Origin: Larix kaempferi
Taxonomy: Eukaryota > Streptophyta > Pinopsida > Pinales > Pinaceae
Direction: 5' to 3'
Length of the DNA stretch: 64,000 nt
NCBI GenBank assembly: GCA_027924585.1
Contig: BSBM01000964.1
Span: 6,045,501 to 6,109,500 of the forward strand
In this document: piece after piece, positions 54,268 to 64,000 of the stretch
Layout of the letters: every line of letters begins with the position of its first letter
Numbering within the stretch: position 1 is the stretch's first letter
Program-made: the position numbers and the translations under genes
The notes under the pieces: generated by a model
Databases searched by the model: none
Told to the model about the DNA's origin: nothing
What the model saw: the letters and a program-made list of their open reading frames with translations, nothing else

Positions 54268-55216
54268 AGGGATTGTATCATCCCCAGACTTCAGTCGCCT
54301 GAATTGATATGTAGACAGATGTCTTTGAGAATGAAGTCCTTAGTGGACAGGTGGGGATTATATCATCCCTGGACTTCGGTCCCCTGAATTGATCCGTAGA
54401 CAGATGTCTTTGAGAATGAATTCCTTAGTGGACAGGTGGGGATTGTATCATCCCCATACTTAGGCCCCTTGAATTGATCTGTAGACAGATGTCTTCGAGA
54501 ATGAAGTCCTTAGTGGACAGGTGGGGATTTTATCATCCCCAGACTTTGGTCCCTTGAATTGATCCGTAGACAGATGTCTTCAAGAATGAAGTCCTTAGTG
54601 GATAGGTGGGGATTGTATCATCCCCGGACTTCGGTCCCTTGAATTGATTTGTAGATAGATGTCTTCGAGAATGAAGTCCTTAGTGGATAGGTGGGGATTG
54701 TATCATCCCTAGACTTCGGTCCCTTGAATTGATCTGTAGACAGATGTCTTCAAGAATGAAGTCCTTAGTGGATAGATGAGGATTGTATCATCCTTGGACT
54801 TCAGTCCTAAATGAGCCGCAGACTATATGTGACCGAGAGTGAGGATTGTATCATCCTTGGACTTCAGTCCTAAATGAGCCACAAACTATATGTCACTGAG
54901 AGTGAGGATTGTATCATCCTTGGACTTCAGTCCTAAATGATCTACAGACTATATGTCACCCAGAGTGAGGATTGTATCATCCTTAGACTTCAGTCCTAAA
55001 TGAGCCGCAGACTATGTCACCAAGAGTGAGGATTGTATCATCCTTGGACTTAAGTCCTAAATGATCTGCAGACTATATGTCACCGAGAGTGAGGATTGTA
55101 TCATCCTTGGACTTCAGTCCTAAATGAGCTGCATAGTATATGTCACTAAGAGTGGGGATTGTATCATCCTTGGACTTCAGTTCCAAAATGATCCATAGAC
55201 GTATGTCTCTGAGAAG
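54268..55216 (+). repeat. Hairpin repeat array, copy C
   Basis: Duplicate of 23086-24034 with very few substitutions (for example ACTTAAGTCC for ACTTCAGTCC in one class 3 unit near 55050). Same unit order. Confidence 0.9.
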
Positions 55217-55301
55217 TGGTCCTTAGACTTTGTCTAAGTTGACGAGTAGACTCCATCGTCCCTAGATATGATGAGGTGTCTTAAATGGATCATGTGTGTT
55301 G

Positions 55302-55712
55302 TAGGGTATGCTGATGGTCATGTGATGACGATGATGAAGATCGTGTGATAATGATGATGTAGATCATCTGATGACGATGCTGATCGTGATGAGCTAGATG
55401 ACGATGCTGCTGATCGTGATGATCTAGATGACGATGATGTTGATCATGATGAGCTAGATGATGATGATGATGATCGTGATGATCTAGATGACAATGCTAC
55501 TGATTGTGATGATCTAGATGATGATGTTGCTGATCGTGATGGTCTAGATGACAATGCTGCTGATTGTGATGGTCTAGATGACAATGTTGCTGATCATGAT
55601 GATCTAGATGACGATGATGATGATCATGTGATGACGATGCTGATGATCGTGTGATGACGATGCTGATGATCATGAGGATCCAGATGATGATGTTGATGTA
55701 GCTGTTCGAGTG
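55302..55712 (+). repeat. 30-bp GAT-rich minisatellite, copy C
   Basis: Duplicate of 24120-24530 with the same unit order. Confidence 0.85.
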
Positions 55713-55897
55713 TTGCAGAAGATGAAGACTCAGTACTGAAGATGTTGATGTTCTAGTATTGAAGATGTTCCAGTAACTGCTTGAGTTACTGATGATGTTG
55801 AGAAAGCTTCCAATGATTTATAGATGTATCATGTATGATGTTGATGACTCCTTGCCCCTACAGATGTTGTTATAATATCCTTCTCATTAAGGGGGAG

Positions 55898-56501
55898 TGT
55901 TGAAATACTGTAACTTCTAAGAATATTATATTTGTACATTATTTATCTGGAGATGTTCATTCCTCTGTGAAGACCTTATTGTATATCCGGAGATGTTTAT
56001 TCCTCCGTCAGAATGTGGTAACTTGGGTTATTAGACTTCCTTAGTGGGGGTCGGCCCTGTATGTGTTATGTGGGTCAAAGGGTTATTAGACCACCCCAGA
56101 GGGGTCAACCCAGTAAGTTGTAATGGGGTGTTTAACCCAGTGGTTAAGTTGGGGTCGACCTAGTTAATATAAAATACAAGTCGGAGTTGTGTATAAATAG
56201 AGGAGGTGTGATCCTCATTGAACACACATTGCACTCACTTGTGAATGGCACATAAGTGAGAGAGAGATCTACTATGGAGGAGAAGGAGTTCATGGTTGTG
56301 GATTACATCCTTGTATTTGTTGGTCATCTATATTGAGGAAGCTTTGCTGGGTTTTCTTCCACATGAGGGTTTCCGAGGATAAATCTGTGTCTCTTGTGTT
56401 TATGCTGTGCTTGTTGTTCTTTCAGTGATCCTGTATATGCTATTATTGTGAAATGGAATATAATGCTGATATTTTCTGTCTTAGCATATTGAATCTTAAC
56501 A
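55898..56501 (+). repeat. 3' LTR of the copia element, copy C
   Basis: 604 bp, duplicate of 24716-25319. No 5' LTR partner exists on this side because the duplication starts inside the copia RT region. Confidence 0.93.
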
Positions 56502-59500
56502 CGCAGGAGAAGCGTTATGGAAACCATGCCCAACTAGGATTCCAAGTTATGTTTTCAACCCAAATTCACGTGGATGGATTATGTGGGTTGACAACCACAC
56601 TTTCCACTATGGAGTTGGCCAAGTCCATTAATATATGATCGGGACACTGTCAACGTGCAGTTAGCAATTTAATACCCGTCAACTCATCACTTCATTAATG
56701 AGATTATTGTGAAAGCAATAACATACGTTAATAATACTTAGTACAAGATCTAGGTCATATAGCATAGCTCAATCTATTTCTATAGTCTAAGTTTTTCAAA
56801 GGTTGGATACATCACGTAATTGATTCAAGTCATTCCTAAAGTTTAAAAATAGATAGAATTACATCGTATTCAATTGTTTACATATTATAACCATATCATT
56901 GCATATTGAAAACCATATCATTATAATTTCATTGCATATTTTTATATAGTTCAAGGTTAGGCATCGTAATATTTGAATTACATGTTAATGTAATATGTAG
57001 ATGCATAGTAACTATAAGATATATCTATTTCATTTCTATAGTTTTGCATAAGCAATAGGATGGAGTTTTATAATGCTAGTTCATAGCATAAATACCATAA
57101 TTACAATAAATTCCTTATGATTAGCCATTTAGTGCAAATACTTTTGTATCATCATAGATATAGTTTAAGTGTTGACGAGATACACTCTAAAGCCAAGTTC
57201 TTATACAAGCACTAGTCACTATACCTTATATAATTTAACTATGTATTCAAATGATAAATTCAGAACTTAGAGCAGTCTAAGTTCTGTAGACGCAAAATAT
57301 AATATTAACACTATTTTCTACAAGCTTCCTATAGTAGTATCCATAGATATTAGTATCGTTGTGTTGATGATAATGACAGTAGTCATACAATAATTTATGT
57401 AGCATTATATCATAACACATGGACGACTTGAAATTATAACACTGAAGAGTCTAAATGTCAGTACATAAACTAGGATTAGAACCATGTATCCATACCCCCA
57501 GTAACTTGTGTCGCAAGGAAGTACTTAGTATTTTAATTTTACTTTGACGATGAATTGAAAGACACAAGTACTCTTAACACATGTTGTCATAGGATTTCTT
57601 ACGTACGGTCTACACATGGAAACAAGATTCAAATGCCTTAGCTAAACATAGCTAAGTAAACTCCACGGTACCTCATAGGACCCCTTCATCATCATACAAA
57701 CAAACTGTCAACACTTCATCAAGAACATCACAATAGTATAGCATGTAATCATATTCAAGAACTTAAGCAAATCTGTAAATTATACTCGTATGCATAATCA
57801 TAAAAGATCTTTCATTAAAGAGATTAACATCCACTTAAATCTGAAATAGAAAATATAATTATATCATATTTATTGGAGAAGTATGACGTGTCATCATTAC
57901 TAATTATCTTAGTTAAGAAATCTAATTAATTTATTTGTTCCACATTAATGACTTTGATAATTATTGCTATTATAATTTTTTTAAAAATTTTGGTATTTTT
58001 CGGGATGTTACACATCTCTTTAGTTCCTAACATTTTAATAATTTAAAATAATTGATCACTACAAGGAAATATCATCATCATCATTTCCTACCATATATCT
58101 ATATCCATGCGTCTCTACTCTTGCCAAATAGGAAAAACATAGTTTTTATGTCAAAATACCTCCAAGGGATCAAGATATTTCAGTAATATGATCCACATAA
58201 CATGTTGGATCAAAATTATATACACAATTACCATATCCTAACATATTATGATATAAGGATATATTTTACACAGCCTTGGTTATCATAAGGTTGTTACTTG
58301 AATATTATAACATCCTTGATTATTGTTCCATCATATCATTTAACTTTTTATAAACAATCAATACATGCCTACACTCTACATGTACACATATCATATGAAC
58401 AATCCGCTTATGCATTTCTTACATGATCCAACAATCATTATTAGTCATTAATACAACATCGTTTTAGGCCATCATATATAAACCCATGCCATCCTATATA
58501 AACCGGTTACCCACATTCACAAAGGTAGAACATCATTTCTTGAATATGCATACATCCATGCATATCTTTACATAAAACTAAAAACAATTCATAGGACCGT
58601 CTTATAAAGGATAAATCACCCAAGGTTATACTCATTCCACAAAGAAATCTCTATTCATTCTCATCCACACACATAATAGCATCTCATGCCAACATTTTAT
58701 ATTTATATTTTATATGTTTATATAACATAATACACCTCATAACACCATAGACTGCATAATGCATAAAACCCCTTGTATGATTTCCATCTTCACAAAATGA
58801 AAAGCAGGGATAATTTTAAGGACCCATACTTATTTAAAAGTGTATAAACCTTGCCGAATCCTACCAATTCTTAAAATGTCAACTATAAAATATTTGGTGA
58901 CATTTTTCTAAAATTATTTCAATTTATAAGGATTTTATATAGTTTATATAATAATTTAGTGATTTTTAGAGTGAAAAAAGTTTACCCCATCAAAATTGGG
59001 CGAAATGGGGCTTCAAAAAATGCAAATTGGTGAATCGTTTTTTGGAAAAAAACATGGAAAAATAGCCCATGGGCTAAATTTCACCCCTAAAATTATCCTT
59101 GATAAAAGGTCATACTCAAGCAACTTATTGTCCAATTATTAAGTTGTCAAAGGTAATCCTAAGGTCATTCTTAACATGCAGTATTTTCTTCTATCTTAAT
59201 CATAGCATTAAGTCTTTCTAAATAAAGTATAAATTCACTGAATTTGAGCATTGCACTCATCAAACCCTTAGTCATCCTACTTAATGTAATTTTAGTAAGA
59301 GCATTGCACTCCAAATTCTCTTCTATTTCTAAGATACAAATAAAATAATTCAACATTTATGTTTTTATCATGCCTATAACATTATGTCAAGTCCTTAGAT
59401 GATTTATAGATTACCTTCAAGGATCTTTTACAAAGACCCACAAAACCATAAAAAAAGAACATTATGTTAAATCTTTTGCAATTTATAAAATGATATGACA

Positions 59501-61776
59501 TAATGTATCATTAATCATCATTTTGAAACTATCATTTTTACATTTTCTATGATAAAATCCTTTCGTGATTGGTTATATTTCTACATTTTGAAGGTAGATT
59601 TTCCACCTCTTACTTTATATTTATGAAGAATATTCATTAAAATGACCTCACCTTTCATTCATTTAAGGCTTAATTCATATATATTATGTATATTAAATTA
59701 ATTTGTCACCTTAAGGTTAGTAACAATAACATTTAAATGGATTCCTTCAAACTTCAAGATCAACCTCATCGTTGATTTGGACATATACAAACTCAAATAT
59801 GACAAAAGATTTTAACAACTAATGTGATTCTTGCAAAGATTCATACAATGAACCCTTATTTCACTTCATCCTAAAGTGAACTTCAATCCACCTAATCCTT
59901 ATCATTACTTGCATAACCAAACGCTACCACCATCTCCTATGACCAAATAAATTTTACTTTCTATTTATCATATCATCCTTATCTATGTTTCTATGGTTTC
60001 TATATTCATTTAATGCACATCATTCACAATGCCCTTTAGCTCATACCAACTCAACCATGTCGTACTTCTATGCATTCATCTAGGAGATACAAGTCCTACG
60101 AGTCCCTTTAATAATCATGCCCTATCAACTAGGTTGACTAATTCTCACAATGGTTTACTTTAATGAACCTATTTTGACTTAGAAGTTCACTTTGGATAAA
60201 TCTAATTAATTTTGTTAACTATCTATGACTTTGGTTAGCTAGGTTTAACCATGTTTGACCATCATTGACAATAGTTACGATTAGTGTTAAATGATGATTG
60301 ATAATGTTTGGCCATACTTAACACTATATGATTATTGCTTGACAATGGTAAAATTTAGTTAACCATGAGTGACCATGGTTGACTTTTGGTAACCATGGTT
60401 TAGTGTACTGAAAAATTGTTGATTATAGTTAAGTAAGGTTCACCATGTTTGACCATCATTGACCATGATTGATTATTATTTGATCATGATTGATATTGAT
60501 GAACCATGATTAACCAAAATGGTGAACTTTAATGAAACTTATAATTATTATTATTATTTGAAAATATTATAGTAATTAAAATATTATAATAATTAAGATA
60601 TTAAATTATAAATAAATGATTCATATTATTAAACATGTGGGAAATTAATTGTTTATACAATATGTTAGCGGAAAAATATTATATTTTTTATATATAAAAA
60701 TTAAAATTTTTATATAAATATTAAAAATTAATTATGATCTAGTCAAGATTGAATTTAAATTCATCAATGATATTAAATTAATATTTTTATTTTTATTTTT
60801 TTTAACCCCTTCATGATAATGGTAAACAATTGTGAACAGTTTTTTTCCACTTTTAATTTTTCGATGTCATTTCATAGGGTCTTTTTATTGTTTTTCGAAT
60901 ACATGAGAGTGCAAGGCTCATGGGTTTGTAAGGAGGACACACCAGTGATAACCCGCTCGTTAAAACAATCCTTCCTGAAAATATAAAAGTCGCCCATGAT
61001 ACAATTTGTGACTTTGTTCATTGAAGTAAATAGTTCTACTTTGGTTAATAGTTTTTATGAAGAAATATATTTTTATGCCTTTTTTTTGTTTCATGCTTAT
61101 GCAACTTATTTTAAAGATGAGAATATATTAAGTGTATGCCTATAAGTGGTGCAAATTGAAGTTACAATCAGGCTAATTGCATCAAGTTCATGGAAAAAAA
61201 AATACATTTACAAAGGATTTGTTCTTTTTTTCTTTAGATTTTATGGTTACTATTTTTCTTTTATTTATAGTGAAATAAATAATAGAAAGGGTTATATAGT
61301 ATTTACATATTGATTTGTGTGTATTATCGTAAGGAGATGATCGAAATGATGATTCAATGTCGTTACTTTGTATTATTTATCTACTAAGTTTATTTTGAAT
61401 GCATATGCATCTGCATGTCAACTTTGAATAGGCATGCAAACTCAACTCTTTTCCGCTAGAGAATGAAGCACGTAACTATATGTAAATCTAAACTTTGAAT
61501 CTTAAAACCAAACATCATACAAACCACTCTTTAGTTAAAAATAATTGAAATATTGTTATTTTAATTTAAACTAAAATCTCACTTATAACAAAAATTAACT
61601 TTAATATTTTATATTTATTTAAATCAAAATAACAAATATTAATCCTGAGTGACAATATTATCTTTATTATATTTTAAACCTATTTAAATCAAAATAGAAC
61701 CTGCTAATCTTCCTATTTATTGAAGTAAGGTAAAAGGAAAAACTTTTTCATTAATTTTCAAGGCTTTGGAAAGTAT
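56502..61776. other. A+T-rich flank, duplicate of 25320-30594
   Basis: No gene seen. Nearly identical to the first copy with scattered single-base changes and one-base indels. A 61-codon minus frame at 59171-59356 exists here only because of such an indel and is not a gene. Confidence 0.55.
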
Positions 61777-63135
61777 TCTTTAAAAAGAATATTTTTTTTT
61801 TGACAAGAACATAATGGTATTGTATTAGAACCGGTATTTTAGCAACCGAAAGCTATTACATAGAAGATCTAGCATCAATACACCTCTTTTTAGCAGAAAA
61901 GCGATCTCATTTCAGCGAACCAGTGCGGCTTCGTGTCATTACTTCTTTTCGGGGTTGAACAATTTTTTTCCTTTTTGATACAGTCTGCCACTCGTTGCTC
62001 TGACTTTGATCAAGATTTACTGGTTGATCTAGTGCTTCTTCGGCTTCGGCAATGTCTTCCCAACTTGAGCCTCGCTGGGAGGGATTTGGCGAGCTAGGCG
62101 GAACTGCTTCTGCTGGATCTTCCTCCTTAGCTGGTTCTTTGGGGGCGGTTCCTGCTTCCCCTTCTGCAACTGGTGCTGGGATCATCCCTTCAGCTTGCTT
62201 CTTTGGGGTTGCTTCTGTCCACCAAGTGGGCTTTTGGCTTCGAGACTGCCTTCTTTTTCCGAGTTGCTTCTCACAGTTACGGGCGATATGCCCTGTTTCA
62301 AAACAAACCCTGCATCTGAAACAGAGGTTCTCATAGTCGATCTTCTGGGATCTAGAGTAGTCCTTGCCAGTTAGGTTGATTTCTGCTGGGAATCCCTTGT
62401 TGAAGTCCATATCTACACAGATCCGAGCAAAAGTTGATTGAGAAGGAGAAGTATCGGGACTTTTGCATAGAAATTTTCCGAGTCCATTTCCAATAGCTTC
62501 AAGAGATTGGTCCCCCCAGAAATGCAAGGGAAGGGACGGGAGTCTCACCCAGATCGGAGCAGAAAAAATAGAGGCCTTGGCTGGATCGAAGTCGGGAGTC
62601 CAAGGCTGCAAGGACAGTCCTGCTCTGCCCCAAAACCACGGCCCGGAGCTAGAGACCTTGTCTCTATCTTCAGAGGAGTCAAAAACCGCCGCGAAGAAGC
62701 CCCTAGCAAAGGGGCAAGCAAAAACCTCACCCTTAAGCAACGGAGACCACTCGGAGGAGATCCAGGAACGCAGGTCTGCAAGGCTCGGCCAGAAGCCGTT
62801 GAACCTGCAAACCAATGCAAATTTGCTGAACTGGGAGGCAAGCGTCCGGGCTTCCTCAGGCATGCAAATAGTGATAGCAGGTCCTTCAGGGATCGAAGAG
62901 GGCCGAGCAGATAGATCTCCCCGTCGAGAGGTCACGTCCTTGAAGGAAGGGCCGCCAGGGATGATGCTCGAGTCTGCAAGAGGAAGCCCGGATTTCAGCG
63001 AAGGGACGGAGGTCTTTCCTGCTGCGGAGGCGCCAGGGAGAGGTCCAGCCGTGGGAGCCAACTCAGGAAACTCACGCGCTGAGAAGGGAGAGCTCCCAGG
63101 AGGAACGGAGCCGCGGAGGTCTTTACAAAATATTT
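61777..63135 (-). mobile_element. ORF1-only LINE-like element, copy C
   Basis: Duplicate of 30595-31953 with the same poly(A) and flanks, carried by the segmental duplication. Confidence 0.8.
61907..63061 (-). CDS. LINE ORF1-type protein, copy C (384 aa)
   Basis: Intact frame, same DUF4283 region and CCHC knuckle as 30725-31879. Replacements seen: S165F, C235Y, and A-to-E (SSWEDI) and P-to-L (EEALDQ) near the C-terminus. Four replacements in 384 codons with no stop or frameshift. Confidence 0.85.
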   Translation of the reverse strand: MAPTAGPLPGASAAGKTSVPSLKSGLPLADSSIIPGGPSFKDVTSRRGDLSARPSSIPEGPAITICMPEEARTLASQFSKFALVCRFNGFWPSLADLRSWISSEWSPLLKGEVFACPFARGFFAAVFDSSEDRDKVSSSGPWFWGRAGLSLQPWTPDFDPAKASIFSAPIWVRLPSLPLHFWGDQSLEAIGNGLGKFLCKSPDTSPSQSTFARICVDMDFNKGFPAEINLTGKDYSRSQKIDYENLCFRCRVCFETGHIARNCEKQLGKRRQSRSQKPTWWTEATPKKQAEGMIPAPVAEGEAGTAPKEPAKEEDPAEAVPPSSPNPSQRGSSWEDIAEAEEALDQPVNLDQSQSNEWQTVSKRKKIVQPRKEVMTRSRTGSLK

Positions 63136-63591
63136 AAAAATAATAATAACAATAATAATTATTATTTAAAATATTAATAGCAGTAACAATAATCATTATT
63201 ATTTAAGATGATAACAACAACAACAACAATAATTATTATTATTATTAAATAGCAATTTTTAAAATATTTTATAATAATAAAATTAATTATAAAAATAAAT
63301 AAAATAAATTATAATAATTTTAAATGAAAATAAGAAATTAATTAAAATAATAAAAATATTAATAAATAATCATTATTAATTTACTTTAAATTATTAATTT
63401 ACTATTAATTATTAATTATTAATTAAAATAATTGTAAATGAAAATAAGAAAATATAATTATAACAATAATAAATGAAAATAATTTATAATGAGGATTGAC
63501 AACTTTAATAATAATATTTTTTCTAATAATAATAATAATAACAACAACTATAATAATAATAACAAAAGTATAAATTTTGATGCTCACGAGC
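63136..63591. repeat. AAT/TTA-rich low-complexity DNA, copy C
   Basis: Duplicate of 31954-32408 with slightly different triplet numbers. Confidence 0.8.
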
Positions 63592-64000
63592 TAACTTGTG
63601 GTTGACTATGGTTGACCATGCTTGAATTTGGTTGACCATGGTTAATTATGGTTGACTTTGGTTGACAATGGTTGACAATAGTTTAACATTGTTGACTTTG
63701 AATGTTCATGGTTGACTATGGTTGAAAATCCGTGAGCATGGTTGACCAACGTTGACTTTGGTTGACCTTAGATGACTTTTGTAAACCATGGTTGGTTTTG
63801 GTTGACCATGGTTGACTTTGGTTGAACATCATTGACCATGAGTAACTTTGGCTAACCATGGTCGATCATGGTTGACTATGATTGACTATGGTTAACATTG
63901 GTCAACCATTGGTTTATTATGGTTGAGAATGGTTAACCATGGTTGTCCATGGTTGACTATGTTTGACCATAGTTAGCATTACTTACTTATGGTTGACTAT
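63592..64000 (+). repeat. ~10-bp TGGTTGACYA minisatellite, copy C, cut by window end
   Basis: Duplicate of 32409-32824; continues past the window. Confidence 0.9.

Larger units (their letters stand above)
43761..64000 (+). repeat. Segmental duplication of 17355-32824 (to window end)
   Basis: From 43761 the sequence equals 17355 onward (AAAGTGTGATGAGAAATCTT). It runs to the equivalent of 22498 at 48949, steps back to the equivalent of 17768 at 48950, then runs to 32824 at 64000. Offsets are about 26406-26451 for the first part and 31176-31182 for the second. Because position 43760 is followed by the equivalent of 17355, this is what a head-to-tail duplication of 17355-43760 (26,406 bp) would give. 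Divergence is low (well under 2% by eye) apart from small indels concentrated in the first part. Confidence 0.93.

Overview
The window looks like plant nuclear DNA, from a repeat-rich and probably large genome. It is A+T-rich and has almost no host gene that I can recognise. It is dominated by plant-type retroelements: LTR elements with initiator-Met-type primer sites (TGGTATCAGAGC and a variant), a nested Ty1/copia-Ty3/gypsy pair, and a plant-type LINE ORF1 (DUF4283 plus CCHC knuckle). I see no bacterial operon, CRISPR array, organellar gene block or clear tRNA/rRNA gene. The species cannot be named from sequence alone.

Left third (1-13674). A 1.84-kb almost pure pyrimidine tract (1-1840) gives way abruptly to A+T-rich DNA with weak internal duplications and one unrecognised ORF (4568-4861, minus). 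A decayed gypsy 3' end lies near 6861-6886. A structurally complete minus-strand LTR element occupies 7514-11215. It has 212-bp LTRs, a GTAAG target duplication, and gag plus protease only; RT, RNase H and integrase are absent. A ~575-bp inverted-repeat element (9017-9591) sits inside its gag. The flank to 13674 has a possible tRNA-derived SINE near 13321-13460.

Nested centre (13675-25319). An old copia element (605/604-bp LTRs, about 5-6% apart by eye) keeps only RT remnants and RNase H. Its long 3' noncoding part contains a tandem array whose units fold into recurring stem-loops with compensatory changes, then a 30-bp GAT-rich minisatellite. A younger gypsy element (18429-23080, 385-bp LTRs with 6 differences, GCAAG target duplication) is inserted in that array. 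It has gag, an in-frame UGA, zinc knuckle, protease, RNase H and integrase ends, but the whole RT and the integrase core are missing.

Right of it (25320-43760). A+T-rich DNA holds an ORF1-only LINE-like element with poly(A) and a target duplication (about 30595-31953, minus). It also holds long arrays of a ~10-bp TGGTTGACYA repeat rich in W-box cores (TTGACY), two pairs of ~1.61-kb tandem duplications, and a gene-like but unassigned stretch at 40.5-43.6 kb.

Duplication (43761-64000). From 43761 the sequence restarts at the equivalent of 17355 and runs to the window end (equivalent of 32824), with one internal 4.73-kb tandem duplication (equivalent of 17768-22498) whose junction is at 48947-48950. 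The simplest reading is a 26.4-kb tandem duplication of 17355-43760, followed by or carrying the 4.73-kb one. It is younger than the gypsy insertion because LTR-specific differences are shared between copies. An assembly artefact is not excluded. The elements do not form a pathway: the window records nested insertion of mostly non-autonomous retroelements followed by segmental duplication.
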